DNA from: Thiobacillus sp. SCUT-2
GTDB lineage: Bacteria > Pseudomonadota > Gammaproteobacteria > Burkholderiales > Thiobacillaceae
Assembly (NCBI RefSeq): GCF_035621355.1
Contig: NZ_CP141769.1
Location: 496,001 to 560,000, forward strand
Direction: 5' to 3'
Length of the DNA stretch: 64,000 bases
The notes beneath the pieces are model-generated. The model saw only the letters and a program-made list of their open reading frames with translations, had not been told where the DNA came from and did not search any database. Made by a program: the position numbers and the translations under genes. Positions 9,233 through 21,541 of the stretch are shown here, piece after piece (the first letter of the stretch is position 1; every line of letters starts with the position of its first letter).

Positions 9233-10213
9233 ATGCAAAGCGCTACGGAATTTCTCAAGCCGCGTATTGTGGAGGTCGATCGTGCCTCCCCGCTGCACGC
9301 CAAGGTCATCATGGAACCCTTCGAGCGCGGCTATGGCCACACGCTCGGCAACGCGCTGCGTCGTATTCTGCTGTCCTCCATGGTGGGCTATGCGCCGACC
9401 GAGGTGAGCATCAGCGGCGTCGTGCACGAGTACTCGACCATCGAGGGCGTGCAGGAAGACGTCGTCGACATCCTGCTGAACCTCAAGGGCATCGCGTTCA
9501 AGATGCACGGCAAGTCGGAGGCGGTTCTCAAGGTCTCCAAGTCGGGTGAAGGCGTCGTGACGGCGGGCGACATCGAAGTCGGCCACGATATCGAAGTGCT
9601 CAATCCGGATCACGTGATCGCGCACCTGACGAAGGGCGGCAAGCTCGACATGGAAATCAAGGTCGAGGCTGGGCGCGGCTACCAGCCGGCGACGGCCCGC
9701 AAGGTCGCGGACGAGACGCGTTCGGTCGGCTCGATTCTGGTCGACGCCTCCTTCAGCCCGGTGCGTCGCGTCGCCTACTCGGTTGAAAGCGCGCGCGTCG
9801 AGCAGCGCACCGACCTCGACCGTCTGGTCATTGACATCGAGACGAATGGCGTCGTCGAGCCCGAGGAAGCGGTCCGCACCGCTGCGCGCATCCTGGTGAG
9901 CCAGTTGTCCGTGTTTGCCGACCTCGAAGGTACGCCTGCCGAGTCGGAGTCGCCGCGTTCGCCGCAGGTCGACCCCATGCTGCTGCGCCCGGTCGATGAT
10001 CTCGAACTGACCGTTCGCTCGGCGAACTGCCTCAAGGCCGAGAACATCTACTTCATCGGCGACCTGATCCAGCGCTCCGAGACCGAATTGCTGCGCACGC
10101 CGAATCTCGGTCGCAAGTCGCTCAACGAGATCAAGGACGTGCTCGCTTCGAAGGGCCTGTCGCTGGGCATGAAGCTGGAAAACTGGCCGCCGGCCGGCCT
10201 CGAGCGCCCCTGA
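9233..10213 (+). CDS. rpoA: DNA-directed RNA polymerase subunit alpha
   Basis: The 326-residue product has the N-terminal assembly domain (about 1-230, with [20 protein letters not shown]) and the C-terminal domain (about 245-320, with [18 protein letters not shown]) that binds UP elements and activators. The arginine of [12 protein letters not shown] corresponds to the DNA-binding Arg265 region in E. coli. Length is close to the E. coli 329. It is co-transcribed with rpsD and rplQ. Confidence 0.98.
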   Translation: MQSATEFLKPRIVEVDRASPLHAKVIMEPFERGYGHTLGNALRRILLSSMVGYAPTEVSISGVVHEYSTIEGVQEDVVDILLNLKGIAFKMHGKSEAVLKVSKSGEGVVTAGDIEVGHDIEVLNPDHVIAHLTKGGKLDMEIKVEAGRGYQPATARKVADETRSVGSILVDASFSPVRRVAYSVESARVEQRTDLDRLVIDIETNGVVEPEEAVRTAARILVSQLSVFADLEGTPAESESPRSPQVDPMLLRPVDDLELTVRSANCLKAENIYFIGDLIQRSETELLRTPNLGRKSLNEIKDVLASKGLSLGMKLENWPPAGLERP

Positions 10214-10293
10214 TTTTAAAACCCAAAACAACAAAGCGCGGGTCGCCGTGGCAGGCGGCCTTGCCCAAGAATAGAACCTGAAAGGAAATTGCC

Positions 10294-10683
10294 ATGCGTC
10301 ATCGTCAATCCAATCGCAAGCTGAACCGCACCACCAGCCATCGGCTGGCCATGTTCCGCAACATGAGCGTCTCGCTCCTGCGCCATGAGGTCATCAAGAC
10401 CACGCTGCCGAAGGCCAAGGAACTGCGCCGCTTCGTCGAGCCGCTGATCACGCTGGGCAAGGAGCCCACGCTGGCGAACCACCGCCTGGCCTTCGACCGT
10501 CTGCGCGACCGCGAGATGGTGGTGAAGCTTTTCGGCGAGCTGGGCCCGCGTTACAAGACGCGTCCGGGTGGCTATCTGCGCATCCTGAAGTACGGATTCC
10601 GTGTTGGCGACAACGCACCGATGGCGCTGGTCGAACTGGTCGATCGCCCGGACACCGACGTGGTTCCGGCGGACGCCGACTGA
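10294..10683 (+). CDS. rplQ: 50S ribosomal protein L17
   Basis: A 129-residue protein starting [17 protein letters not shown] and containing [20 protein letters not shown], typical for L17, located near the tunnel exit. Last gene of the alpha operon, 80 bases after rpoA with AAAGGAA upstream; a strong intrinsic terminator follows. Confidence 0.98.
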   Translation: MRHRQSNRKLNRTTSHRLAMFRNMSVSLLRHEVIKTTLPKAKELRRFVEPLITLGKEPTLANHRLAFDRLRDREMVVKLFGELGPRYKTRPGGYLRILKYGFRVGDNAPMALVELVDRPDTDVVPADAD

Positions 10684-10703
10684 CGCACTGCAGCCAGCAG
10701 AAG

Positions 10704-10730
10704 AAAAAGCCGGGTTCGCCCGGCTTTTTT
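10704..10730 (+). terminator. Rho-independent terminator of the alpha operon
   Basis: The stem AGCCGGG / CCCGGCT with a TTCG tetraloop is flanked by an A-run and six T residues, 20 bases after the rplQ stop. It ends the ribosomal protein superoperon. Confidence 0.93.
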
Positions 10731-10830
10731 CATTTGAAGAGGGGGTTAGAGCCTGGTGGCGCGGACCGGCTTGTCGCGGTGGCGCCCGGTCAGGCATAGT
10801 CCGGATATCGATTCGCTGCGGGGGCACCAC

Positions 10831-11559
10831 GTGATCGTTCTTTTCACCGACTTTGGGACGCGCGATCCCTACGTGGGCCAAGTCAAGGCGCGCTTGGCCG
10901 AGCACGCACCCGGCGAGTGCGTGGTGGATCTGCTGCACGAGGCGCCGGACTTCAACGCGCACGCCGGCGCGCATCTCCTCGCCGCCTTCGCGCCGGGCTT
11001 TCCGCCGGGCTGCGTCTTCCTGGCCGTGGTCGACCCCGGCGTGGGTACGCCGCGCGACGCGGTGGTGTTGATGGCAGGGGGGCACTGGTTCGTGGGGCCG
11101 GACAACGGGCTGCTGTCGGTGGTCGCCGCCCGCAATACGGACACCCGTGTGTGGCGCATCACCTGGCGGCCGGAGACGCTGTCGGCGACCTTTCACGGGC
11201 GGGACCTGTTCGCGCGGATTGCCGCGGACATCGCGCGCGGCGCCTTTCCCGCGGACAAGCTTGCGCCCGTCCCCTCCCTGAAGGTCGAGTTCGATGCAGG
11301 CGACCTGGCGCGGGTGATCTACATCGACCATTACGGGAACGCGTGGAGCGGCGTGCGCGGGGCGCCGCCGAAGACGCGCGTGACGGCAGGCGGAAGCCTG
11401 TTCAAATATGGCGACACCTTCGGCGGCGTCGGAAAGGGCGAAGCGTTCTGGTTCGTGAACAGCGTCGGCCTGGTCGAGCTGGCGGTCAACCGGGGCAGTG
11501 CCGCCGCGGTGTTCGGCCTGAAGGTCGGCGACCCCGTGCAGGTACAGCGCCCGAACTGA
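10831..11559 (+). CDS. SAM hydroxide adenosyltransferase (SAM hydrolase, DUF62 family)
   Basis: A 242-residue member of the fluorinase/chlorinase-like fold. With the GTG start at 10831 (MIVLFTDFGTRDPYVGQVK) Asp68 and Arg75 of VDPGVGTPRD fall at the numbers known for archaeal DUF62 SAM hydrolases, and the third catalytic residue is His122 in FHGRDLFA. These enzymes split S-adenosylmethionine into adenosine and methionine with hydroxide. The C-terminal domain contains IYIDHYGNAWSG. A longer in-frame start at 10756 exists but adds an unconserved extension. The gene stands alone and converges on the glycerate kinase gene 6 bases away. Its physiological purpose is not known from the context. Confidence 0.88.
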   Translation: MIVLFTDFGTRDPYVGQVKARLAEHAPGECVVDLLHEAPDFNAHAGAHLLAAFAPGFPPGCVFLAVVDPGVGTPRDAVVLMAGGHWFVGPDNGLLSVVAARNTDTRVWRITWRPETLSATFHGRDLFARIAADIARGAFPADKLAPVPSLKVEFDAGDLARVIYIDHYGNAWSGVRGAPPKTRVTAGGSLFKYGDTFGGVGKGEAFWFVNSVGLVELAVNRGSAAAVFGLKVGDPVQVQRPN

Positions 11560-11565
11560 GGCCAC

Positions 11566-12852
11566 TCACGCCAGACCGAGCAGCACGGCGCGGTAGTCGT
11601 TCACGTTGGTGCGCGTGGGGCCGGTGACGATCAGGTCGCCCAAGGCGGCGAAGAAGCCGTAGCTGTCGTGTTCTGCCAGCGAGCGGGCGGCGTCGATGCC
11701 GAGCGCGGCCGCGCGTGCCAGCGTATCCGGCGCCAGCAGCGCGCCGGCGTTGTCCTCGCTGCCATCGATGCCGTCGGTGTCGGCTGCCAGCGCCCACGCG
11801 GGCGTGTCGCCCAGGGCCAGGGCCAGCGCCAGCAGGAATTCGGCGTTGCGTCCCCCGCGGCCATGTTGCGGGCGCAACGTGACCGTCGTTTCGCCGCCGG
11901 AGAGCAGGGCGAGCGGGCCACGCCGGGCTGAAGCGCGGACGAGCGCCGCGTGCTGCCGGGCGACGGCCTGCGCATCGCCGCTGACGCTGTCGGAGAGGAC
12001 CAGGGCACGAATGCCGTGGGCTTCGAAATGGCGGGCTGCAGCGTCGAGACCGGTACGCGCGTTCGCGACCACACGGTTTTCCACCCGCTCGAAGCAGGAG
12101 TCGCCCGGCTTCGGGGTGTCGGGCTCGACGCCCGCAACGCAGCGTTCAAGGTGGGCGCGCACGCTCGGGGGCGGCACGATGCCGAAACGCGCCAGCCGCT
12201 CCAGCGCATCGGCACAGGTCGTGGCGTCGGGGGCGCAGGGGCCGGAAGCGATGTCGCTCGGGTCATCGCCGACGACGTCGGAAAGGATGCGCGCCTGCAC
12301 GGCCGCGCCGTGGCCGTCGGGCGACGCTGCCCGTGCAAGCTGCCCGGCCGACACGCGGGTCAGGTGCTTGCGGACGGTATTGATATCGTGGATGGTCGCG
12401 CCCGCGCCGAGCAGTGCCTTGGTCACCTGGCGCAGTTCCTTCAGCGTCACGCCGTCGACCGGCGCGGCGAGCAGGCTGGAGCCGCCGCCCGAGATCAGCG
12501 CCAGCAGCAGGTCGTCCGGCCCCAGTGTCCGCGCCAGGTCGAGCATGCGCAAGGCGGCGGCCTGGCCGCGGCCGTCCGGGAGGGGATGGCTCGCCTCGAC
12601 GACCTCGATGCGGCGCGTGGGCAAGCCGTGCCGGTAGCGCGTGACGACGAGTCCCGAGAGCGGTGCATCCGACGGCCAATGGGCCTCGACGGCGGCGGCC
12701 ATGCTGGCCGCCGCTTTTCCGCCGCCGACCACCAGGGTACGCCCACGCGGCGGTTGGGGCAGGTGCCCGGGCAGGATGCGCGCGGGGTCGGAGGCGGCGA
12801 CGGCGGCGCGGAACGAGTCGAGCAGCAGGGTGCGGGGATTCGGTGAGGGCAT
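11566..12852 (-). CDS. Glycerate 2-kinase (GckA/TtuD, MOFRL family)
   Basis: A 428-residue two-domain kinase that phosphorylates D-glycerate to 2-phosphoglycerate. The N-terminal DUF4147 domain has VVGGGKAAASMA (Lys46) and LISGGGSSLLAAP; the C-terminal MOFRL domain has GRGGRNAEFLLALAL and ends IVTGPTRTNVNDYRAVLLG. The ATG at 12852 starts MPSPNPRTLLLDSFRAAV; the open frame continues upstream only through the terminator region. It is downstream of, but separated by a terminator from, the lipoprotein gene. A role in glyoxylate/serine or tartronate metabolism is likely but no partner genes are adjacent. Confidence 0.92.
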   Translation of the reverse strand: MPSPNPRTLLLDSFRAAVAASDPARILPGHLPQPPRGRTLVVGGGKAAASMAAAVEAHWPSDAPLSGLVVTRYRHGLPTRRIEVVEASHPLPDGRGQAAALRMLDLARTLGPDDLLLALISGGGSSLLAAPVDGVTLKELRQVTKALLGAGATIHDINTVRKHLTRVSAGQLARAASPDGHGAAVQARILSDVVGDDPSDIASGPCAPDATTCADALERLARFGIVPPPSVRAHLERCVAGVEPDTPKPGDSCFERVENRVVANARTGLDAAARHFEAHGIRALVLSDSVSGDAQAVARQHAALVRASARRGPLALLSGGETTVTLRPQHGRGGRNAEFLLALALALGDTPAWALAADTDGIDGSEDNAGALLAPDTLARAAALGIDAARSLAEHDSYGFFAALGDLIVTGPTRTNVNDYRAVLLGLA

Positions 12853-12907
12853 GGCGTCGGCGAAGCGAAGGCGTGCACGGCCGGAGGATGCCGGCCGCGC
12901 ACGGCAC

Positions 12908-12936
12908 AAAAAAAGCGGCCACACCGGCTGGCCGCT
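12908..12936 (-). terminator. Rho-independent terminator after the lipoprotein gene
   Basis: Read on the minus strand, the stem AGCGGCCA / TGGCCGCT is followed by seven T residues. It lies 21 bases after the stop of the Ala-rich lipoprotein gene and isolates it from the glycerate kinase gene. Confidence 0.9.
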
Positions 12937-12956
12937 CGGGCTGGCGGGCGGCAGGT

Positions 12957-13280
12957 TTACTGCTTGGTCGCTTCCTTGGCCTTGTCGGCCATTTCCTGGG
13001 TTTTTGCTGCCGCGGCGGCGGCAGTGTCCGCCGTAGCCTGGGCCGCTTCGGACGCTGCCTTGGCTGCTGCGTCTCCGGCAGCCGTTGCGGCGTCCCCTGC
13101 GGCAGTTGCCGCTGCCCCCGCCGCTTCCTTCGCGGCGCCTGCGGCTTCGTGAGCGGAGTCCGCCGCCGCGCCGGCGGCTTCCTTCGCCTGGTCCATGGCA
13201 GGCGCGGCGGCTTCCTGCGCCTTCTGGCAGGCAGTCAGCGCGAGGACGGCGAACAGTGAAACGAGTAGTCTGGATGGCAT
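12957..13280 (-). CDS. Small alanine-rich lipoprotein with apolipoprotein-like heptads
   Basis: A 107-residue protein. MPSRLLVSLFAVLALTACQK is a lipoprotein signal with lipobox LTAC and acylated Cys18. The mature part is composed almost wholly of Ala, Glu, Lys, Asp and Thr in repeated units of the kind KEAAGAAADSAHEAA and AAGDAATAAGD, predicting a long amphipathic helix. A strong AAGGAGG site precedes the ATG. No specific function can be assigned; similar proteins are envelope or stress-associated. It is a one-gene unit with its own terminator. Confidence 0.75.
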   Translation of the reverse strand: MPSRLLVSLFAVLALTACQKAQEAAAPAMDQAKEAAGAAADSAHEAAGAAKEAAGAAATAAGDAATAAGDAAAKAASEAAQATADTAAAAAAKTQEMADKAKEATKQ

Positions 13281-13389
13281 GGGACCTCCTTGAAGTGAGT
13301 TTCGACACGAGGCGGGCGCGGCGAGCGTCCGCAACCCTTATTCATACGCCAAAATGGCCGGCATACAAGCGTCGCGGTCCCCGCGCCGT

Positions 13390-14126
13390 CTAAAGGAAGC
13401 GCTCGTCAGCTCGCAGATAACGCCATTGCCCGAGCGGCAGCTCCCCCAGCCTGACCCCGCCGATGCGCACGCGCTTCAGGCCCACCACCTTCAGCCCCAC
13501 CAGCTCGCACATGCGACGGATCTGGCGCTTGCGGCCTTCCTTGAGGATGAAGCGCAGCTGGTCGGCGTTCTGCCACGCGACCCTGGCCGGGCGCAGCGTG
13601 CGGCCATCGAGCGACAGGCCGTGGTTGAGCAGTGCGAGGCCGCGGTCATCGAGGTGGCCCTCGACACGGACAAGGTATTCCTTCTCGACGTCGGAATCGT
13701 CGCCGATCAGCTGCTTCGCGATGCGGCCGTCCTGCGTGAGGACCAGCAGGCCGGTCGAGTCGATGTCGAGCCGCCCCGCGGGGGCGAGGCCCTTCAGCTG
13801 CTTTTGTGAAAATCGACGCGGCGCGCGGTCCTCGCGCCAACGCGTGTCGGGGCGGATCAGCGCGGCGGCTGGCTGGTAGCCTGGCTCGGGCTGGCCCGAG
13901 ACGTAGCCGACCGGCTTGTGCAGCAGGATGGTGACCCGCTCGGCCTGCCGGGCCGTCGCCTCGACATCGAGCCGGATCGCGCAGTCGGGGTCGACCTTGG
14001 TGCCGAGTTCGGTGATGCGGCGGCCGTCGACGAAGACGAGCCCTTTTTCGATGTAGGCGTCCGCCTCGCGGCGCGAGCACAGCCCGCGCTCGGACATCAG
14101 CTTGGAGAGGCGGACGGACTCGACCA

Positions 14127-14127
<1 letters not shown>
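13390..14127 (-). CDS. rluF: rRNA pseudouridine synthase, RluF/RsuA family
   Basis: A 245-residue enzyme isomerising uridine to pseudouridine in rRNA. An S4 RNA-binding domain covers residues about 5-55 ([20 protein letters not shown]); the catalytic domain has [15 protein letters not shown] with the family Asp at 121, and ends with [17 protein letters not shown] and LPLGQWRYL. These C-terminal motifs resemble E. coli RluF more than RsuA or RluB, so the symbol is a best match. Its ATG overlaps the uvrA stop by one base, so it is translated as the second gene after uvrA. Confidence 0.85.
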
Positions 14128-16949
<2,822 letters not shown>

Positions 16950-17045
16950 GTTGGGGGCGTGAGGCGTAATTCGCAACCTGCTAATATAACGGACTTCCAG
17001 ACTTCGCCGTATCACACCGTGGCACAGATCGATCTGTCGGAAAGC

Positions 17046-18407
17046 ATGACCCGCGCGGAGAAGCGCGCGGCTTCTGGCCTCGCTGCGATTTTTGGTCTGC
17101 GCATGCTGGGCATGTTCCTGATCCTCCCGGTTTTCGCGCTCTACGCCGAGCATCTGCCGGGCGGCACCAGTCACACCCTCGTCGGCCTGACGCTCGGCAT
17201 GTACGGCCTGACGCAGGCGCTCCTGATGATCCCCTACGGCATGGCGTCCGACCGCATCGGGCGCAAGAAGGTCATCATCTTCGGCCTCATCCTGTTCGCG
17301 GCGGGCAGCTTCATCGCCGCGACCGCGTCCGACATCTACTGGACGATCGCCGGCCGCGCCGTGCAGGGCGCCGGCGCGATTTCCGCGGCGATCACCGCCC
17401 TCCTGGCCGACCTCACCCGCGAGGAGCACCGCACCAAGGCGATGGCGATGATCGGTTCGACCATCGGGCTCACCTTCGCCGTGTCGCTCGTCGCCGGCCC
17501 CGCGCTCAACCGCCTGATGGGCGTGCCGGGAATTTTCGCGCTCACCGGCGTGCTCGCGCTGGCCGCGATCTGGGTCGTCAAGGTGTGGGTGCCGGACCCG
17601 GAGAGCAGCCATTTTCACGCCGATGCGCAGGCGAACCCCGCGCGGCTGAAGGATGTGCTGCAGAACGGCCAGCTGTTGCGCCTCGATTTCGGCATTTTCG
17701 CGCTGCATGCCGCGCAGATGGCGATGTTCGTCGTGGTCCCGGTCGCGCTCAAGAACAGCGGCCTGGCCGCCGACCACCACTGGGCGGTCTACCTGCCGGT
17801 GCTGCTCGGATCCTTCGTCCTGATCGTGCCGGCCATCATCTATGGCGAGACGCGCGGCAAGATGAAGCCGGTGTTCGTCGGCGCGGTGGCGCTGATGCTG
17901 CTGGCGCAGCTCGGGATGGCGCTGGGCATCGATCGCTTCTGGGGCATCGTCGGCGCGCTGTTCTTCTATTTCGTCGCCTTCAACCTGCTCGAGGCGAGCC
18001 TGCCTTCGCTGATCTCCAAGCTGGCGCCCGCATCGGCCAAGGGCACGGCGATGGGCGTCTACAACACCGCGCAGGCGCTGGGGTTGTTCTTTGGCGGCGC
18101 GGTCGGCGGCTGGCTCGCGCAGCACTTCGGTTTCCATGCGGTGTTCATGTTCAGCGTCGGCCTGATGGCGATCTGGCTGCTTGCGAGCCTGTCGATGACG
18201 CCGCCGCCGGCGATCAAGACCCGCATGTTCCGCGTGGGGACGATGCCGGCCGATCGCGCGGCGCTGCTGAAGGCCCAGCTGGCCGGCGTGGCGGGCGTGG
18301 TGGAGGTCGCGGTGCTGGCCGAAGAAGGCGTGGCCATGCTGAAGGTCAGCCTGCAGGGCTGGGACGAGACCGCTGCGCGCCTGCTGCTCGAGGCCGTGGG
18401 AGCCTGA
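17046..18407 (+). CDS. yajR: MFS transporter with C-terminal YAM domain (YajR-like)
   Basis: A 453-residue major facilitator protein with 12 hydrophobic segments. [20 protein letters not shown], the loop [12 protein letters not shown] and the signature [18 protein letters not shown] match E. coli YajR closely, as does [20 protein letters not shown]. The last 65 residues (from about [13 protein letters not shown]) form the ferredoxin-like YAM domain unique to this subfamily. The substrate is unknown. A GTG at 17019 would add nine residues; the ATG at 17046 has GGAA upstream and is preferred. Linked to uvrA and ssb as in other betaproteobacteria. Confidence 0.88.
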   Translation: MTRAEKRAASGLAAIFGLRMLGMFLILPVFALYAEHLPGGTSHTLVGLTLGMYGLTQALLMIPYGMASDRIGRKKVIIFGLILFAAGSFIAATASDIYWTIAGRAVQGAGAISAAITALLADLTREEHRTKAMAMIGSTIGLTFAVSLVAGPALNRLMGVPGIFALTGVLALAAIWVVKVWVPDPESSHFHADAQANPARLKDVLQNGQLLRLDFGIFALHAAQMAMFVVVPVALKNSGLAADHHWAVYLPVLLGSFVLIVPAIIYGETRGKMKPVFVGAVALMLLAQLGMALGIDRFWGIVGALFFYFVAFNLLEASLPSLISKLAPASAKGTAMGVYNTAQALGLFFGGAVGGWLAQHFGFHAVFMFSVGLMAIWLLASLSMTPPPAIKTRMFRVGTMPADRAALLKAQLAGVAGVVEVAVLAEEGVAMLKVSLQGWDETAARLLLEAVGA

Positions 18408-18460
18408 TCGAAGCCTGATAGAATCGGTCCACGTTCAATCAGGTCTGTTCAGGGGAAAAC

Positions 18461-18937
18461 ATGGCATCCGTCAACAAAGTGATTCTGGTCGGCAACCTGG
18501 GGCGCGACCCCGAAATGCGGTATCTGCCGAGCGGAGAAGCGGTCGCCAACCTCGCCATCGCCACCACCGACAAGTACAAGGACAAGAGCGGCCAGATGGT
18601 CGAGGCGACCGAATGGCACCGCGTCAGCTTTTTCGGGCGCACCGCCGAAGTGTGCGGGCAATACCTGAAGAAGGGCAGCCAGGTCTACGTCGAGGGCAGC
18701 ATCCGCACCCGCAAGTACACCGACAAGGACGGGGTCGAGAAATACTCGACCGAGATCCGCGGCGACCGCATGCAGATGCTGGGAAGCCGCAGCGGCGGCG
18801 GCATGGCCGAAATGGACGAGGGCGGCTATGCGCCGCAGTCCGCGCCGCGCAGCCAGCCGCGTGCCAGTGCGCCGGCGCCCGCGCAGCGCCCGGCCGGCAG
18901 CGGTTTCGACGACATGGACGACGATATTCCGTTCTGA
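18461..18937 (+). CDS. ssb: Single-stranded DNA-binding protein
   Basis: A 158-residue protein with an N-terminal OB fold ([35 protein letters not shown]) over residues 1-110, a Gly/Pro/Gln-rich linker, and the acidic tip DDDIPF that recruits repair and replication partners. It binds ssDNA as a tetramer. CAGGGGA upstream serves as ribosome binding site, and a TAGAAT at 18419 could be a -10 element. The uvrA-ssb proximity is common. Confidence 0.97.
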   Translation: MASVNKVILVGNLGRDPEMRYLPSGEAVANLAIATTDKYKDKSGQMVEATEWHRVSFFGRTAEVCGQYLKKGSQVYVEGSIRTRKYTDKDGVEKYSTEIRGDRMQMLGSRSGGGMAEMDEGGYAPQSAPRSQPRASAPAPAQRPAGSGFDDMDDDIPF

Positions 18938-19011
18938 CGTCAGGGACGCGGAACATTCGGCCGTTATCCCTGGAATACATAACAAACAGGGTGGGCAGGG
19001 AGGCGGTGCGC

Positions 19012-21081
19012 ATGCGCACCGGCAATGCGGTGAACAGCAGATCAAATGGGACACTCGGGACGCTGGCGCGCGCCTTATGTATGGGCGGCGCCCTGGCGTG
19101 CGCCCCGTTGGCGCGTGCCGACGTCACCGAATCCGAATTTCTCGACGACATCCCCGTGGTGCTGTCGGTGTCGCGGCTGTCGCAACCGGTCAACGAAGCG
19201 CCGGCCGCCGTCACCGTCATCGACCAGGACATGATCCGTGCCTCGGGTTTCCGGGATATCCCCGACCTGCTTCGCCTGGTGCCCGGTTTCTCGGTCGCTT
19301 ACACGCGCGACAACACCTGGGCGGCCGGCTATCACGGGCTCGGCGACGCCTATTCGCGCCGCTTCCAGGTCCTGGTCGACGGTCGCTCGATCTACAGCCC
19401 CCACTACGGTTCGGTGAACTGGACCGACCTGCCGCTTTCCATCGACGACATCGAGCGCATCGAAGTCGTGCGCGGCCCCGATGCCGCCCTCTATGGTGCA
19501 AACGCCTTCGCCGCGGTCATCAACATCATCACCAAGACGGCAGCGCAGGTCGGGGGCGAGTTCGTTTCGCTGCAGTACGGCGAGCAGGGGATGCGCGGCG
19601 CGACCGTTCGCCACGGGGGCGGAGACGGTCCCCTCCGCTACCGTCTCACGGCATCGGCGCAGCAGCGCGACCGCTTCGAACGCGACATCACGACCAAGAC
19701 CGGGGCCGGCGTCGGGGACAACGGACAGTACTTCGAGGCCAGCAAGACCTACTTTCTCAACGGCCGCTGGGACTGGCAGCTGTCCGCCGATTCCGATGCG
19801 ATGGCGCAATTCGGCGTGTCGCAGGGCGACTGGAAGGCCGGCAAGCAGACCCTGGATCCGAGGAGCGCCCTCGAACCGCGCACGCAGGACTCGGGCGCGC
19901 TGTATCTGCAGGTCGCCCATCACAAGATCGAGTCCGCGCGCCGCGAGTGGCGCTTGCAGGCCTACCACGCGCAGAACCGTTTCGATGCCAATGCTGCGGC
20001 AGACCTGACGTCGCTCGGCTTCGGCCTCGTGAACGTCGACCAGTATCTGCTGCAGACGCGCAGCAACGTCGAACTGCAGGTGAACGAGCAGTGGCGGTCG
20101 GATCTGCGGGGGGTATGGGGCGGCGAACTGCGGCGCGAGACGGTGGGCAGCCCGCAGAACTACAATTCCGGCCGGACCTTGAGCGGCGAATTGGCGCGCG
20201 TGTTCGGCAACGTCGAGTGGCGTCCGCATGATCGGCTGCTGCTGCAGGGCGGCACGATGCTTGAGCACCACTATTTCACGGGCACCGACCTTTCGCCGCG
20301 TATTGCGGCCAATTTCACCGTGGTGCCGGGGCACGTCATCCGGCTCGGCGTTTCGCGCGCCTACCGCTCGCCCACCTTTTTCGAGCAGGACGGCAACCAG
20401 GTCTTTGTCCTGCAGTCCGGCGCGATCGCCGACGTCGTGACCGTGCCGTCCGACGGCCTGAAACCCGAGCGCGTCCTGTCGCGCGAGATCGGCTACGTCG
20501 GCCATTGGCGTGCGGCCCGCCTCGAAATGGACGCGCGGCTGTTCATGGACAAGATCGACGACTTCATCGGGCAGGACAAATACAATTTCGTCAACGACGG
20601 CGCGCTCCGCCCGAACGAGTTCAAATACGCCAACATCGGCAGCGCGCGCTCGCACGGCGGCGAGATCCAGCTGCGGTGGCGGCCCGTGCATGCCGTCGAC
20701 GTGAGCGCGCACTATGCGCGGGTATTCCTGGACGCGCATTTTGGTGGAGCAGGCATCCACAACGTCATCAACTTCAACAAGGATGTCCCGGTGTCCGCCC
20801 CCCGCAACACCTGGGGGCTGCTCGCCAGCTACAGCCCGGGCCTGGGCTGGCAGGCGAGCCTCGGCCTGTGGCGCAGCGATGCCATGAAGTGGCTGTCCGA
20901 GGGCGACATCACCCAGGCCTACAACCGCATGGACCTGCGCCTGGCGCGGCGCTGGACCTGGGAGGGGCGCGAGGTCGAGGCGGCGGTCGTCGGACAGAGC
21001 CTGCTCGGCAGCTATCAGGAATTTCGCGATACCAACATCTTCAGCCGCCGCGTCTACGGCAGCCTCAGCCTGGCCTGGTAA
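19012..21081 (+). CDS. TonB-dependent outer membrane receptor
   Basis: A 689-residue receptor. A signal peptide (about 1-35, ACAPLARADV cleavage region) precedes a plug domain with AAVTVIDQDMIRASGFRDIP and IERIEVVRGPDAALYGANA, then a long beta-barrel ending SLSLAW with a terminal aromatic residue. The ATG at 19012 has GGGAGG 9 bases upstream. No neighbour (no TonB/ExbBD, no ABC transporter, no Fur box recognised) indicates the substrate; siderophore, vitamin B12 or another ligand are all possible. It lies 74 bases after ssb and is probably an independent unit. Confidence 0.88.
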   Translation: MRTGNAVNSRSNGTLGTLARALCMGGALACAPLARADVTESEFLDDIPVVLSVSRLSQPVNEAPAAVTVIDQDMIRASGFRDIPDLLRLVPGFSVAYTRDNTWAAGYHGLGDAYSRRFQVLVDGRSIYSPHYGSVNWTDLPLSIDDIERIEVVRGPDAALYGANAFAAVINIITKTAAQVGGEFVSLQYGEQGMRGATVRHGGGDGPLRYRLTASAQQRDRFERDITTKTGAGVGDNGQYFEASKTYFLNGRWDWQLSADSDAMAQFGVSQGDWKAGKQTLDPRSALEPRTQDSGALYLQVAHHKIESARREWRLQAYHAQNRFDANAAADLTSLGFGLVNVDQYLLQTRSNVELQVNEQWRSDLRGVWGGELRRETVGSPQNYNSGRTLSGELARVFGNVEWRPHDRLLLQGGTMLEHHYFTGTDLSPRIAANFTVVPGHVIRLGVSRAYRSPTFFEQDGNQVFVLQSGAIADVVTVPSDGLKPERVLSREIGYVGHWRAARLEMDARLFMDKIDDFIGQDKYNFVNDGALRPNEFKYANIGSARSHGGEIQLRWRPVHAVDVSAHYARVFLDAHFGGAGIHNVINFNKDVPVSAPRNTWGLLASYSPGLGWQASLGLWRSDAMKWLSEGDITQAYNRMDLRLARRWTWEGREVEAAVVGQSLLGSYQEFRDTNIFSRRVYGSLSLAW

Positions 21082-21176
21082 GCGAGGGGGCTTGAAACGC
21101 GCCGTGTCGCGTCCAGATGGGCTTGTGAGCCGGTCCTTCGGGTGCCTGTGCCTGCCCGTTGGTCGGGCGCTTTAGG

Positions 21177-21182
21177 TATAAT
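21177..21182 (+). promoter_or_regulatory. Candidate -10 element upstream of fmdB-like gene
   Basis: A perfect TATAAT lies 30 bases before the ATG of the zinc-ribbon gene, in the gap after the TonB receptor gene. A convincing -35 is not seen at 16-18 bases, so only the -10 is claimed. Confidence 0.4.
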
Positions 21183-21212
21183 TACGCAACTTCTTGATTG
21201 TCGGAGATTTTT

Positions 21213-21473
21213 ATGCCGATTTACGCCTACAGATGTGCCTCCTGCGGCTTCGCCCAGGACGAAATGCAGAAGGTGTCGGATGCGCCGCTGACGGGTTGCC
21301 CGTCGTGCGGCAAGCCGGACTACGCCAAGCAGGTCACCGCGGCGGGCTTCGCCCTGAAGGGGACGGGCTGGTATGCCACGGACTTCAAGAACGGCGGGAG
21401 CAAGCCTGGCGAGCCGAAGTCCGACGCGCCGTCCCACGCCTGCGGCACCGGCGCCTGTCCGGCGTGTAACTGA
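21213..21473 (+). CDS. FmdB-family zinc ribbon protein
   Basis: An 86-residue protein starting MPIYAYRCASCGF, the standard FmdB/CxxC putative regulatory domain. Cys8, Cys11, Cys29 and Cys32 form the zinc ribbon; the C-terminal tail is Lys/Gly/Cys rich (HACGTGACPACN). GGAG at 21203 serves the ATG at 21213. Function is not established; these genes often precede the DUF502 gene and aspS in betaproteobacteria, as here. Confidence 0.9.
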   Translation: MPIYAYRCASCGFAQDEMQKVSDAPLTGCPSCGKPDYAKQVTAAGFALKGTGWYATDFKNGGSKPGEPKSDAPSHACGTGACPACN

Positions 21474-21492
21474 CGCGGCGCGACCGAACCTG

Positions 21493-21529
21493 GAAGCGGG
21501 CGGTGGGAGCCGCCCGCTTCTTTGTTTTT
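21493..21529 (+). terminator. Rho-independent terminator after the fmdB-like gene
   Basis: An 11-bp perfect stem GAAGCGGGCGG / CCGCCCGCTTC with a 6-base loop is followed by TTTGTTTTT. It lies between the zinc-ribbon gene and the DUF502 gene, only 12 bases before the next ATG, so it may attenuate rather than fully block downstream transcription. Confidence 0.8.
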
Positions 21530-21541
21530 GCCGAACTCATC

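Noticed and set aside
16950-18137. Minus-strand extension of the uvrA frame upstream of its ATG
   Set aside because: It lies antisense to yajR and has no homology to UvrA; the canonical UvrA start is at 16949.
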